Positions 13,225-24,852 are shown, counted from the stretch's first letter. The stretch is DNA of 64,000 nt from Gari tellinella (GCA_922989275.2 OV277857.1:84437321-84501320); one strand, 5' to 3'. Notes: a model not told the origin generated them from the letters alone. Numbers and translations: made by a program.

Positions 13225-13289
13225 CAAATAGTTTGGATCCAGATTAGATGCAGCATTATGTGGCATCTGACCTGGATCCATACTGTTTA
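13225..13289. repeat. Palindromic MITE core, GGATCC type
   Basis: CAAATAGTTTGGATCC to GGATCCATACTGTTTAT around a GCAGCATTATGTGGC centre; imperfect. It lies in a segment of about 110 bp that is repeated at 13555-13665. Confidence 0.75.
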
Positions 13290-13598
13290 TGGCCAAGAAT
13301 TAATTGTGGACTGATATACAGAAAGATAAACAAACAAACAAACAGACAGACCAAAAGTAATATGCCTTGAACTAAGTTGTGCTTGAGCATAAAATAGCAG
13401 ACATCATAATTTCTGCTATGTATCTCAGTGACCTGAGTTCAGAGCTAGCTATGGGTCAGTTATGCAATAAGAGACGGTCTCAGGGAGAAATGACTATTAT
13501 CATGCTGAACTGTTGTCTGCTCCAAATGTTTGTATGTGAAATATGTAAAAAATAATAACTTATATTTTCTAAATATAAGAAAATATGTAAATGAGTGG

Positions 13599-13663
13599 CA
13601 AATAGTTTAGATCCAGATTAGATGCTGCATTATGTGGCATCTGACCTGGATCCAAACTGTTTG
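13599..13663. repeat. Palindromic MITE core, GGATCC type (second copy)
   Basis: Nearly identical to the copy 374 bp to the left, including the TTTCTAAATATAAGAAA lead. The two therefore arose by local direct duplication rather than two insertions. Confidence 0.75.
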
Positions 13664-14699
13664 CAAAAATGTTGCATTTAGTATAAGGGTAGCTTCTTAG
13701 CCTGGAAGATACAATGGGTCTGTATAAAAACGGATCATTAGAGAGTTTTTACTGTCAGACCTGCATCAAAAAGCACTGATACGGCCAGGGTTGAGTCAAA
13801 TATGACCCTAGGGTTTTGATTTTTACAATTTTGAAAGTGATTTAGTAGAAGATACTATTCCTGCAATATCTAAGGTGTGGGAACAGTGGTTTTTTACAAA
13901 AAACTTGTTTAAAGTTTTTCACTTTTTTTAATAAATTTCAATAAGTAGTCAACATATGAATTTTATTTTAACGATTTCTGTAGAGAAGCATCCAAGGAAC
14001 ACCATCAGCAATTTAGTTTTTCCCTCAAACTCGCGGTTTCAGAGGAGATGTCGCTTGAAGTAAAATTTGAACGGACGGACAGACGGACGACGGACGGCGG
14101 GCGATCACAACAGCTCACCTTGAGCCTTCGGCTCAGGTGAGCTAAAAACGGGCCCTTAGGTCAAGGTCAAGGGATTAAAATGTTTCTGTGCATAGAAAAG
14201 TCTTACCCATATACACACACAAACTAATTATTAAAGGAATATTTCAAGGGGCATAGAAGAAATAGCCATATTTCGAAACCTAAACACATATTTCGAAACT
14301 TACATACGGGCCCAAAGTTCAAGGTCAAGGTCACAGGGATCCAATTTTTTCTGTGCATGGAAAGGTCTTGTCCATATACAAACACAAACCAACTATGAAA
14401 GCAATATCTCAAAGGACATAGGTTGATATGAATTTTTGCGAAACCTAAACACAGATTTCGAAACCTAAATGTGGACCCTTAGTTCAAGGTCAAGGGGTCC
14501 AAGTTTTTCTGTACATGGAAAGGTCTTTTCCATACACACACACAAACCAACTATGAATATCTCAAGGGACATAAACGTTTTTAGCCATTTTTCGAAAACC
14601 TAAACACAGTCTTACAAAAACCTTAACCAAAACAAATAACCAACGCAGGCGACAGGGTGACGACAATAGCTCGACTTTTCGAAAAAAAAGTCAAAGCTA

Positions 14700-15775
14700 A
14701 AAAAGTTTTTCGAGACTTCTTTATAACAGAGGACATAGTACTTCTTGCCTGATCAATTATATACTTCTTTGTTCTGCTGAACGTACCATTAAAAAAAGAG
14801 AACTGTAGTCCTAAATATAAAATTTTTTTGTACGTAGCTTCCAAGTCTGCGTCTTCAAATTTAAAAGTTGGAAAACCTTTAAACACTCGCTTACTTTTCC
14901 AGAAAACTACATCTTTTGTTTTATGTGTCCACCACAGTTTATAGAATTCTGACATGGCATTGAATCCCTGTTGGAAGTATTGAGCCTTTTCACCCAAAAT
15001 CACAGTATCATCTGTATAATATAATATATAAACGAAACATGAGCTCTGTATCATTATCGTTTAAAGCGGTATTCATATTTTGAGACAAACATTGTAAATG
15101 ACTGTATTTGGTAGAAAAGAAATCACTGAAGTTATTCAAGAACATTGAAAAAAGAAAAACTCCGAATGTCTATTAACTACTATAACGCATGCTTTTGCCT
15201 TTTGATACATGTTATGAATTATTTTAAAACACTTGTCATCAATTTCGCAGCATTAAAATTTCTGTCAACGGGCTGCTCTATTCACAGAATCGAAAAGCTT
15301 TGCGATAATCTATAAATGAACAAAAGAACGTTTAGCTTTGTGACAAATACATATCGATCGAACATTAAAAGATATGATGTGATCAACTATGCTATAACTT
15401 TTCCTGATGCTAGATTGTTCCTTACAAAGAATATGTTTAGCTTTAAGGAAGTTATTTAGTCTTATATTCAACAATCTAGTGAATGTTTCAAAAAAAGACC
15501 TCAAGATAGATATCCCTCTATAATTATCAGTACCATTGATATTACCTTTTTTCTGGTCTTGAAAAACCCGAGTCCAAAATAACATTTAAATAGTTTCCAT
15601 ATTACAGGCAGCATCGCACCGTTTGCATTTTAAAAACTCATTCAGAATTAAGGCAATAGGTGATGCAAACTTGCTGTTTTTCAATGATACGATTGCTTTC
15701 TGAATTTCAGCAGTGACAAAGGATGTGTTTATGACTATATTATTACTAATAATTACTTCTAAGTGTGTCAAAGTT
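14700..15775 (-). pseudogene. Decayed non-LTR (LINE) reverse transcriptase
   Basis: Read on the minus strand, several broken frames line up in reverse transcriptase order. First, about 15600-15770: EIQKAIVSLKNSK with a downstream LNEFLKCK (the usual SGPDGI-like middle is damaged). Then about 15330-15580: KKGNINGTDNYRGISILRS and NNFLKAKHILCKEQSSIRK. Then about 15255-15320: FIDYRKAF followed by a frameshift before the Asp-Ser-Val region. Then about 14700-15050: YYTDDTVILGE (the catalytic YxDD box) and KKILYLGLQF. Frameshifts and stops separate every block, and no endonuclease or 3' tail is visible, so it is a dead, truncated copy. The clade is not certain. Confidence 0.85.
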
Positions 15776-16627
15776 TACCGCTTCAAAATATAAATAATCA
15801 TCGGCTAAATTTTCATTAACTGAAATGGTCATGCAAAACATCACTCGATATTTACTGACTATTGCTGTTTTTATCACCTGTTTAATTATTTAGAAGACTC
15901 CGGTAGGATTTTTGGTATTTTTAATGGTCTGTGAATGAAAATACACAATCGATTGTGAAGTGTCACGAACCATTGTTAGGTTACTGTGATGTTGATAATT
16001 GAGTTATCTTTCGACTTCGATTTTAAAAATGCGTGCCCGCCTTTGTCCGGGCCTATTATATTTCCTATACCACGTTAGCCGGGAAACCCATATTTAATGT
16101 GTAATTACATCAGTCTTGGGGTGCCGGGTTTACATACTATTTTCAGGTGAATTTGACATTGGCTTTTGATCTCAGTTATAGAAGAAAACCTGTACTAGTG
16201 CACTTTTGAAAAGAAAAGTGGTCAGGTTATGTTGATTTTATGACTGTTATTTTTAGAGATTGATATAATTACAAACAGTACACATCCAAAACAGAGAGTT
16301 CCATAAGAAAACTCTCTGATCAGGGTCTACAATATTATACATATTCTGGTTTGTAGTATATAATTGTATTTAATATTACGTTTTTGTCTGTTTTTGAGTG
16401 GTCCTTAGTACAAGATGTATAATATTTACTGTCTTGATCATGCTTGCGCTTATGGCACACATATTTGACTGTATAAAGAGGAAGTGTTTTGTTAAAAACA
16501 GGAATAAATCAAAGGCGTAAAAGGGAGTACCTATCGGGTAATTTCAAAAGAAAGACATTATGCCATGAATTATGGTCGACGACCCTTGCCTCAATATTTG
16601 CTTATAATTTGGACCCTGACAAAACTA
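15776..16627. other. Intergenic, no gene seen
   Basis: A degenerate GACC/GGTC palindromic MITE core lies at about 16275-16335 (AACTCTCTGATCAGGGTC right arm). Nothing else recognised. Confidence 0.4.
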
Positions 16628-17827
16628 AACAAGAGCCGCATGCGGCCCTAAGTCGCTCATCTGGTACCAATGTTTACCGTCATGGTAATGGACTAGTAAT
16701 GATTAAAATTTCCACTATAAGCCATCACCGGTAAATTAACCTCCATCCACAGGCAGCGATATTGTTTGAACTAGGAAGATTATTTAAAGAAAACTGGCAA
16801 AGGGTCACCCATCATTACTTGTATAAAATATTCTTAAATCAGACCAATAGTTTCAGAGAAAAAGTTTTTTAAGGATTTTCTATACAGAAATATAAGGAAA
16901 TTTTGCCCCACCCACTGGCGGCCATGTTTTTAAAGATGACACAATTATTTTAAGAAATCTGTTAGAGAGTCATCAATGGATCATTTGTGTAAAATTATTT
17001 TCAATTTGGACCAGTAGTTTCACAGAAGAAGATTTTTAAAGTTTTTACTATACAGTATCATAAGGAAAACGTATCCCACCATCTGGCGGTCATGTTTTTT
17101 AAGATATCAACATTATTTTAAGAAATCTGGTAGAGAGTCACCCATGGATCATTTGTGTAAAATTATTTTCAATTTGGACCAGTAGTTTCACATAAGAAGA
17201 TTTTTAAAGTTTTTACTATACAGTATCATAAGAAAAACGTGCTCCACCCACTGGCGGCCATTTATTTTAAGTTATCAATATTATTTTAAGAAATCTGGTA
17301 GAAGGTCATCCATGGATCATTTAAATGAAATTATTTTCAATTTGGACCAGTGGTTTCACATAAGAAGATTTTTAAAGTTTTTACCATACAGTATCATAAG
17401 AAAAACGTGCTCCATCCACTGGCGCCCATGTATTTTAAGTTATCAACATTATTTTAAGAAATCTGGTAGAAGGTCATCCATGGATCATTTAAATGAAATT
17501 ATTTTCAATTTGGACTAGTGGTTTTACATAAGAAGATTTTTAAAGTTTTTACTATACAGTATCATAAGTAAAACGTATCCCACCATCTGGCGGCCATGTT
17601 TTTTAAGATATCAACATTATTTTAAGAAATCTGGTAGAGAGTCACCCATGGATCATTTGTGTAAAATTAGAGATTACCCTACAAGGAACAATCCTATGGA
17701 ATTTTAATGAAATTGACCCAGTAGTTTCCAAGAAGAAGATCTTTAAAGAAAAAGTTTGACGACGGCAACGACGGACACAGGGCGATCACAACAGCTCACC
17801 TTGGCACTTCGCGCCAGGTGAGCTTAT
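16628..17827 (+). mobile_element. Pearl-like element with 168-bp tandem core
   Basis: The 5' end is AACAAGAG plus the 12-bp palindrome GCCGCATGCGGC and GTCGCTCAT. The 3' end is GATCACAACAGCTCACC plus hairpin GGCACTTCGCGCC and AGGTGAGCT, preceded by a GACGGCAACGACGGAC tract. The architecture matches the elements at 12201 and 29669, but the internal repeat is different. Confidence 0.8.
16840..17680 (+). repeat. 168-bp tandem array, five copies
   Basis: TACAG(TATCATAAG) recurs at 16883, 17051, 17219, 17387 and 17555, a constant step of 168. Units carry CTGGCGGCCATG and TTAAGAAATCTGGTAGA. Confidence 0.9.
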
Positions 17828-18499
17828 AAAAAGGTAGTGATCCTGATTCAAACTTTCTGGCACATCTAGTATTTCTCAATTTTTTAAAAAAGGCATACAA
17901 ATTTTTCAGACGACATTTGTAAAGCATGTACTATTACGAGAGACAAATAGACTAATGGTTAATGGCTTAACCCATTGACCCCTAGTGTCTCGTTTGAGCG
18001 TATTTACAAATAGTGTGCACAGAAATAGTACATATGTCACCAACAACTTGTCTCGATCATTCTATATCCAGAAACTTTGATATTCGAAACAGGACAAAGA
18101 ACTCTTTTATGTCACAACTCAACTCAACTTTTGAGTAATCAGCAAAACATGTGCAATTGGTCATATACAAACATACGATAAATATATTCTTAGCAATATA
18201 AACCAGTATAATATATAGTGACGTCTGGCCAAGATCCCAACTGTCAATCGTTAGTTCCATAAATTTAACTTAAATGTTTGATAAAGATTTACATGCATAA
18301 TCAATTACATGTATACGAAAAATGGAGGTGACAGTGTTATTTACGCAATATCATTATTTTTGGTAACATTTATCGATACATTTGCTTCTTTTAAGAGCAG
18401 TAGTGCATATTTGCCATGCAGTTTTAGCACGTGAGGTCTTTTAGTGTTTTTAAGTTCTTCTTCCGGACTAAAGACATGTATTTTACCATAAAGATAAGC
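17828..18499. other. Intergenic, no gene seen
   Basis: Contains a MITE outer flank (TTAACCCATTGACCCCTAGTG at about 17968) without a clear palindrome core. A 67-codon minus-strand open frame at 18057-18260 is unremarkable. Confidence 0.4.
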
Positions 18500-18900
18500 C
18501 CCTAAATTGACTGCAGATGGGGATTTATGATAGACCCCTTCAACGGCGGACAGGTTTCATAAATCTTTCAAAGTCCCTGATTGCAGAGCGGAGGCGTGAA
18601 GAAGCAGCACAAATGTCGAAGTAGGTAAAGTTACATTTATGGCGGATAAACCATCAGCAATGCCAGGAATTAGGTTTTATAAGAAATTATCGGGCAATAA
18701 GGACGCCATTAAAATGTCAATCTCCGTGAGGCGGGATCGCATTATCGCAATTAATGATTATTTTACACTAGAATTGATGTTGGAGGCAAATTGGGTTGAA
18801 ATTATATACGTGCCGGGTACACGCAGCCGAGATAGAACGTGAGTCCCGGAGAAATGTGAAACCAATTAAGAGCTGATAGGTACCCGAAGAATGGCACAAG
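18500..18900. other. Non-repetitive block: candidate conserved non-coding element or unrecognised exon
   Basis: Unlike its neighbours it has balanced composition and shares no segment with any repeat in the window. Within it an ATG at 18639 (TTTATGGCGG) opens a 67-codon frame beginning MADKPSAMPGIRFYKK. It ends at an ACGTGAGTCC string that could be a splice donor. It is also rich in homeodomain-like motifs (CAATTAATGATTA) and GATAA/TTATC. I recognise no protein family, so both readings stay open. Confidence 0.3.
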
Positions 18901-18994
18901 AGCAGGAGATGGAGATAAACAATATGTGCCATAAGCGTGTTTATATGAGCAATTAACCAATTCCCTGCCTTATCCAGAGTACAATGGTTCTTTG

Positions 18995-19059
18995 CAAACA
19001 GTTTGGACCCTGATCAGACGCCGCGTAACGCGGCGTCTGATCAGGGTCCAAACTGTTTG
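18995..19059. repeat. Perfect 65-bp palindrome, GGACCC variant of MITE core
   Basis: CAAACAGTTTGGACCC pairs with GGGTCCAAACTGTTTG, centre GCCGCGTAACGCGGC. The left-arm change GGACCC is matched by GGGTCC in the right arm. Confidence 0.9.
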
Positions 19060-19367
19060 ACACACATTTCGATATTATTTTACTAAATTTCCCTAAAATT
19101 TAAATTTGAGAACGAAAAGTAGACGAAATTTATTAAGAGCAGTGAAGGGATGAAGAAACCCTGTGCTCCCAACGCTGGCCCAACAATGAGCAAGTTGTCC
19201 TCGCCTCACTTAACATCACGAGGATTTCTATAAATAAACTCATAGTTTGTATAATATATTATATGTACAGCCAAAAAGCATAGTATCGAGATACTAATTT
19301 GTCTCGTTTTTGTTTGCTTTTTTAAATTTTAGATATTTTTGATTGGCCAAACATCAATACGAGTATG

Positions 19368-19431
19368 AAACAGTTCGGAACAAGAGCAGACGACGAGTAA
19401 CTCGGTGTCTGTTCTATGTCGATACTGTTTG
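19368..19431. repeat. Degenerate palindromic MITE core
   Basis: AAACAGTTCGGAACAAGAGC with a GACGAGTAACTCGGTGTC centre; the arms are only partly complementary. Confidence 0.65.
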
Positions 19432-19608
19432 CAATGGTTCCAGCTCTTTGCAGAGAAAGGGTTAATTAATGTGTGAAGATTTTGGATTTATATTAACTTT
19501 AAGACATTTGGTTTATATAAGCACGTCAATGGCTAAAGGGGCGTACCAGCATGCCGAATACGATTACCTAGCCAATTTAAGTATTGTGTCTACTAAAGTA
19601 GACATAGA

Positions 19609-19673
19609 CAAACAGTGTAGACTCTGATCAGACACCACATAACGTGGCGTCTCGTCAGGATATGCATTGTTTG
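19609..19673. repeat. Palindromic MITE core, GTGTAGAC variant
   Basis: CAAACAGTGTAGACTCTGAT with centre CACCACATAACGTGGCG. The right arm is partly decayed. Confidence 0.7.
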
Positions 19674-20031
19674 TTACATGTATCTCATATAGCGTGTTCT
19701 GCTATATGGACAAGCACTGTAATGTCTTAAGACCACCGTTTTATAATGGAATCTTCCAGCAAGTAGAATCTACATAAGGAGAGTTCAAATCAGTATAATA
19801 TTCCAAGTATAAATGGGTTAGCAACCACTCAACGGTACAGTTAAGAGTACAACAACAAATCCCCACTCGAACAAAATGCATAACTATTTAAATCTATATA
19901 TTTTCTTTTTAATGTATCTACTTTAGATTTTTAGCTATTATTATACATTATACGTGAAGCAACGAGTCCAAACTGGATCATCATAGCACTATAAACCCTT
20001 TGCCTGCTGGTCGCGACTTTATTGATTTTTG

Positions 20032-20096
20032 CAAACAGTTAAGACCCAGATCAGAAGCCGCGTAACGCGGCGTCTGACCTGGATCCAAACTGTTTG
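20032..20096. repeat. Palindromic MITE core, GGATCC type
   Basis: Centre GCCGCGTAACGCGGC is intact. The outer left arm is mutated (CAGTTAAGACCC). It is followed by the family's CAGACGACAATTT flank and GGATAAGGGTTAAC end at about 20205. Confidence 0.8.
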
Positions 20097-20270
20097 ACAC
20101 TCGTCTTTAGGTTTATTTACTTAAAAAAATGTATAAATCTAAATTTAACAAACTCTGCAGACGACAATTTCAAAGCAGACGACATCACCGCAGGATAAGG
20201 GTTAACACATTTATTGTCATAACGCCACCTGCTTTAAAAAAGGTCGATTTTTTTATTGCTCATATTTAAG

Positions 20271-20434
20271 AAATAACAAATTCGTAGTTGTTCATTACCG
20301 TGAATTAGATCACAGGAGTGGAGATGTGGAGTCATTAGATCACGAGGCCTTTAGGTCGAGTGATCTAATTACCCACATCATAACGACTAACTGTGATCTA
20401 ATGCACGGTAATGAACACCTACGAATTTGTTATT
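20271..20434. repeat. 164-bp nested inverted repeat
   Basis: AAATAACAAATTCGTA is inverted as TACGAATTTGTTATTT. Inside, GTTCATTACCGTG pairs with CACGGTAATGAAC, and ATTAGATCAC...GTGATCTAAT forms an inner hairpin. A MITE-type foldback. Confidence 0.8.
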
Positions 20435-20446
20435 TTAATTCTTACG

Positions 20447-20795
20447 TGACTTTTATTATAAAAATGCTATTTATGTATTACGCGTATGGGGCAAATGGAA
20501 CAGCGGATGGAAACGCCGCGCGTGTATTTCATTATCGCGGCGTAATATATGTTTGTCGCTATTCTTTGTCTCTATTACATAGGTTTCGAGACGTGTTAGA
20601 ATTAAGACTTAACACATTTCTATTCTAACGCGACTTTAATTGTAAAATTACTTTTTATGTATTACGCGTATGGGGCAAATGGAACAGCGGATGGAAACGC
20701 CGCGCGTGCAGTTCATTATCGCGACGTAATATACGTTTCTCAGTATTCTTTGTCTATATGCCGTAGGTTTCGAGTCGTGTTAGAATTAATTTTAA
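20447..20795 (+). repeat. 184-bp tandem duplication
   Basis: TTATGTATTACGCGTATGG occurs at 20471 and 20655. The two units share GGAACAGCGGATGGAAACGC and GGTTTCGAG and differ by scattered substitutions. Confidence 0.85.
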
Positions 20796-20829
20796 AATAT
20801 TTTGACTGAAGAAATATTACCATTTGTGT

Positions 20830-20880
20830 CAAACGTTTTGGATCCTTGTCACGCCGTCTGACCAGGATCCAAACTGTTTG
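20830..20880. repeat. Shortened palindromic MITE core
   Basis: CAAACGTTTTGGATCC ... GGATCCAAACTGTTTG with most of the central stem deleted (TTGTCACGCCGTCTGACC). Flanked by the family end GGGATAAGGCAGTGAATGGG. Confidence 0.75.
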
Positions 20881-21074
20881 CAAATATATGTTGTGCACGG
20901 GATAAGGCAGTGAATGGGTTAACACACATGTTTTGCATCAAAGAGTTATTATGATATGGCCTTATACAGTAAATCTTGTATTTAGCAACTACTTATAAAA
21001 TACGTTTGAAGGTCTCTAAAGAAAAATGACCATCTAATACAGAATTAAAACAGTACTGCCTTTTTGTATCATAT

Positions 21075-21324
21075 TACAGTGGAGAATCTGTTATTCTTTC
21101 CCGTTTAAACGCAAACGTACGCAAACGCAAAGCACTAAAACGTAGAAAAGTACAACTTTTGGACAATTCTGATAATTCATGTTTATCTTGGTGGCAAACA
21201 GTTTGGAGCCTGATCAGACGCCGGGTTACCCGGCGTCTGATCTGGCTCCAAACTGTTTGCACTGCAAATAATAGTTTTAGCGTAAACGCGTTTATTGGGA
21301 AAGAATAACGTTTTCTCCACTGTA
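21075..21324. mobile_element. 250-bp composite MITE (TACAGTGGAGAATCTG terminus)
   Basis: TIRs TACAGTGGAGAA / TTCTCCACTGTA with TTATTCTTTCCC just inside. The centre is a GGAGCC-type 65-bp palindrome (GCCGGGTTACCCGGC). TA at both ends suggests a Tc1/mariner-like TA target. Other full copies are at 21699, 34432 and 41638. The minus-strand open frame through it is a repeat artefact. Confidence 0.85.
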
Positions 21325-21361
21325 CCACATTTTCACTGTCAATGACGCCAAATGCCGCGCT

Positions 21362-21405
21362 TGCAAACAGTTTGGATCCTGATCAGACACCACGTCTGTT
21401 TGATA
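21362..21405. repeat. Deleted palindromic MITE core
   Basis: GCAAACAGTTTGGATCC followed by ACACCACGTCTGTTTG; most of the right arm is missing. Confidence 0.6.
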
Positions 21406-21698
21406 CTCGTTTTGAAATCTCGTCAGTCACACTGCTTCAAATCTAACTTTGAAATGATATTGCAGATAACAATATTGAAGCAAAAACAATAATGCCGATG
21501 AAGGGTGTAAAAACCTCACGATTAATTTAAAGATTAAATGGTTAAGCAACTACCTGTATCTAACACGACAAATGTCTGCTTTTGAGTGGTCACTTTACAC
21601 AAGAGCTCACAGAGAGTATCACACAGGCTCACCTTGAACACTGTGTTCATGTGAGTTTACGCTTGTTATTTTCACACAAATACCACATGTTTACGTCA

Positions 21699-21947
21699 TA
21701 CAGTGGAGAAAAAGTTATTCTTTCCCAATAAACGCGTTTACGCTAAAACTATTTTTGCAGTGCAAACAGTTTGGAGCCAGATCAGACGCCGGGTAACCCG
21801 GCGTCTGATCAGGCTCCAAACTGTTTGCCATTCAGATTAAAAAAAATTATCAGGATTGTCAATAAGTTGTCTTTTTCTACGTTTTTGTATAATGCGTTTG
21901 CGTACGTTTGCGTTTAAACGGGAAAGAATAATGTTTTCTTCACTGTA
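21699..21947. mobile_element. 249-bp composite MITE, opposite orientation
   Basis: The same family as the copy at 21075, inverted: TACAGTGGAGAAAAAG at left, TTCTTCACTGTA at right, with the central palindrome (GCCGGGTAACCCGGC) at about 21765-21829. The two copies face each other 375 bp apart. Confidence 0.85.
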
Positions 21948-22072
21948 ACAGAACATGTGAATATTGGCTAATGACATGATATTCATGTAGAATAACATTT
22001 CATAGAACGACCATCATTGCAGAACTTGTCACTATTATATTTATAATCAATACTTATCAAACTATCAAATGA

Positions 22073-22258
22073 GTACTATATAAGAAATAGTACAGCCCGC
22101 TGAGGGCCTTCTTGCATTATAGTGACCGACCAGTCAGCCCCAAAATAGTTTACGGCCCGAAGCCGAAGGCTGAGGGCCGTAAACTATTTTGGGGCTGACT
22201 GGGAGGTCACTATAATGCAAGGAGGCCCGAAGTGGGCTGTACTATTTCTTATAGTATA
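22073..22258. mobile_element. Large near-perfect palindrome MITE
   Basis: The left end AAGAAATAGTACAGCCC and the right end GGGCTGTACTATTTCTT are exact inverses. Inner arms CAGTCAGCCCCAAAATAG and CTATTTTGGGGCTGACTG also match. TATAGTA-type ends flank it. Confidence 0.85.
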
Positions 22259-22639
22259 CCGCACATCTGATTTGGATCAAAACTGTTTTCAGCAGTATCT
22301 AATGACGTTCCGCTATTACCTCCCTTTAATTCCATCTTACTAGATTCTAGATATTTTCACTTTTCTTAATGAATTTTGGAGATAATGCTATAAAAAAAAT
22401 GACAAAACAACTTCTAATAGAACAATTGTATCAAAAGTAAATACTATTTAATTTTCTAAAAATATTTAAAAGGTTCTGAGTTAAGTTTTGTTTGAAAATT
22501 AATAAAGACAAGTAGATTTTGTTTATGAAAGGAATGATTATGTACATGTATACGAAATATTGTATCGTCAACATCAACAATCGGGATACTTTAACTACTG
22601 CAATTTTATTCAACAAGTTCATAGAACAAATCATTACAG

Positions 22640-22930
22640 TTAAAACAATCAAATGTAGATCTAGATCTAGATTTAATTCTAACAGTACTCATAATAATCA
22701 CAGCATGGCTTGGCTTTTTTTTTATCTGTTTAGGCTAATTACGCACTGCTTTTAACTACCAGTACTGCTTTTAACTATCAGTGCTGCTTTTAACTACCAG
22801 TAGATCTACTGAACCAGAAGCGACTGTTCAATAGATCTATCGAAAAACATTTGTATGTGGGTATAGATCTAGTGAGGTAAATACTAGATCTATCTAACAT
22901 TAGATCTAGATAGTGGTTAATAAATTGTAA
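22640..22930. repeat. AGATCT-rich tract with a 19-bp triple repeat
   Basis: The palindromic string AGATCTA occurs at least six times in about 270 bp. At 22746-22803 a CTGCTTTTAACTACCAGTA unit is repeated three times with a 19-bp step. Confidence 0.65.
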
Positions 22931-22952
22931 CAGGACTGAGTGAAAAAATCGT

Positions 22953-23038
22953 GGCCCGACCGGGACTCGAACCCAGGGTCTCTGGGCTTACCGTGCCAGC
23001 ACTCTAACCACTTGAGTACCGAGCAACCCGGTTTAGGA
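22953..23038 (-). repeat. tRNA-like sequence (SINE head or tRNA pseudogene)
   Basis: On the minus strand: a D-arm-like ACTCAAGTGGTTAGAGT, a B-box GGGTTCGAGTCCC with a paired T-arm, then GGGCCACGATTTTTT giving a Pol III stop. The acceptor stem does not pair, so it is not called as a working tRNA. Confidence 0.55.
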
Positions 23039-23379
23039 CTTATTGATTATCCACACCAGACAAGTAACCCCCGCTACAAAATCTGGGAAGCCTCTTTTAA
23101 TACAAATCTCATGCTGGTTTTTTGTTTACCTCCCTTTAACTCAAATTTAGCATTATTGATTTATTTTAATCAAACATTGTATTTTTTTATTCTATTGTTA
23201 TTATTTGAAATTTAAAACATGTACGCTGTCTGTTAAAAACCGAAAATACTATATTTTACAAAATTGCAAAAAATTAGGTTTATTCTGTTGTAAATTATTA
23301 AAAAATTATAATAAATTTAGAGAGACATAACTTGTGCCGATGCACATCTTTAAATGGGATGACGCATCTGATAAAGCTT

Positions 23380-23600
23380 AGGCGGGACTATAAACCTCAG
23401 CAGAAACAACAACTAAACTTGTGTGCCCTAAAGCTCCCCCAAAATGGCGCAAGTTTTTATAGATTAATTCGTGTGAGACGCTAAAAGTAAACAAGCAAGC
23501 AACGAGCGGTTCCTCAGTAGCAGCGTCATATGACGTCAACATTTCTTAGCGGTCACTATTACCGGGCACTATCGTATAATAGTGACCGGTAGCTTGTACA
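23380..23600. repeat. Sequence with short GGTCACTATTA hairpin
   Basis: GGTCACTATTA and TAATAGTGACC at about 23551-23591 form a hairpin. Similar ATAGTGACC strings occur in the palindrome MITE at 22073. Nothing coding. Confidence 0.45.
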
Positions 23601-24265
23601 AAGATAAAGAAGGAGCGTACGTAGGTAAGGTATACTATACTAGTATGTGTACGTGGTCGTGCGTGTTTCATGACATGTGTTATACTATTATTATGCTGCC
23701 GATTACAAGTGAGCAGAAAAATCTGTCATTATTCTTATGTATAGTAAGCAATGTCATGTAGTTTACATTTATTAACCTAAAATGTACAATAGCATGGCAA
23801 TCTGTTATTAAAAACATACACAGTAAACAGTTAGCAATAATATGTATGATTTAATATAGCCATGTCACTAAACAGTATATTTTCTATTTCTATTTATTAC
23901 TTCTACGCCATCAATACTAATGATTATGAGAAAGGCACTTTTTATGTGCTACATTGGGACTGTACCCGGTCGGCCACTTATCCTGACACCGGATGCCAAG
24001 GATAACACAAAAAACAGTAAGAAAATAACTCTTATTTCCATTGTGGTCTTTTCTATGCAATTTCGATGATCGTTTTAACCTATTACCCCATAAATATTCA
24101 TTTAACGCCTTTAATAATTATATTTCTCCACTGAAGAAAATAGCTCCACTGAATACAGTAAAATATGCAACCTAAAAATGTTTTCTATATTTTAGCAGAT
24201 GATAGCATACAGCATGTTAAAAGTAAAGCAGAATGTGCATTGGACATGACTTTCAACAAAACAAG
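23601..24265. other. Intergenic, no gene seen
   Basis: AT-rich. It ends in a half copy of the AGCAGAATG palindromic family (about 24210-24240). Confidence 0.4.
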
Positions 24266-24496
24266 AATCAGGCTTGGGGTAAAGGGTTAAACAAATTTGA
24301 TCTTCAAAACATGTTTCTTATTATCAAATGATGTGTAAAATCTATGTTAAAGTTTAAACGACGCTTAAAATATATTCAATAATCAGGCTTGGGGTAAAGG
24401 GTTAAACACATTTGATCTTCAAAACATGTTTCTTATTACCAAATGATGTGTAAAATCTATGTTAAAGTTTAAACGACGCTTAAAACATATTCAGTA
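24266..24496 (+). repeat. 115-bp direct tandem duplication
   Basis: AATCAGGCTTGGGGTAAAGG starts at 24266 and 24381. The two units are almost identical through GTTTAAACGACGCTTAAAA, so the duplication is recent. Confidence 0.9.
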
Positions 24497-24852
24497 TTAA
24501 AAGTCTTTGACACATGTGACAGCTGTATACAAGAATAAAGTAATACATATAGCTCTATTGAGATTTCTGCATTATGTGTCAGAAGTCACAATTATCAATG
24601 TCACAAAATGCGCTTTAAGGTGGCGGATATACACAGGGTACGAGGATCATCTCATCTACTTTTGCCCATCCCATGCCAAACGCCAAATAAGAAACACACC
24701 ATTATTCCTTTTCAAATGGAGTAAAATGCTTTTCTCTCATCATGCTTTTCTTCTGAAAATGGGGTGGTTTCGAGTCTTAGTAAAAACATCTGGGTTTGAA
24801 ATAGTTCCTAAGTGCCCTTCCTCCGGACCTTGGCATCACATATTATGAACCA

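Larger units (their letters stand above)
12201..14146 (+). mobile_element. Nested pearl-like element (CAAGAGCCCCATGGGG ... GGTGAGCTAAA)
   Basis: The 5' end has CAAGAG plus the 12-bp palindrome GCCCCATGGGGC, then GCTCACCTGAG, which is inverted at the 3' end as CTCAGGTGAGC. A terminal hairpin lies at 14112-14143, preceded by a GGACGGACAGACGGACGACG tract. Internal units of roughly 290 and 220 bp carry GAGGACCTGTAGATGAT (about 12321, 12619 and 12837). It lies inside another tandem array, so it inserted later. Two palindromic MITE cores lie inside it. No coding capacity. Confidence 0.8.
11531..14700 (+). mobile_element. Second pearl-like tandem array, interrupted by a nested element
   Basis: Units of 145-165 bp, each with TTCGAAACCTAAACAC and GTTCAAGGTCA, start at about 11591, 11736, 11894 and 12059. 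They resume at 14159, 14317 and 14482 after the insert at 12201-14146. The array ends with the same GACAGGGTGACGACAA / CTTTTCGAAAAA module as the element before it. Confidence 0.75.
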
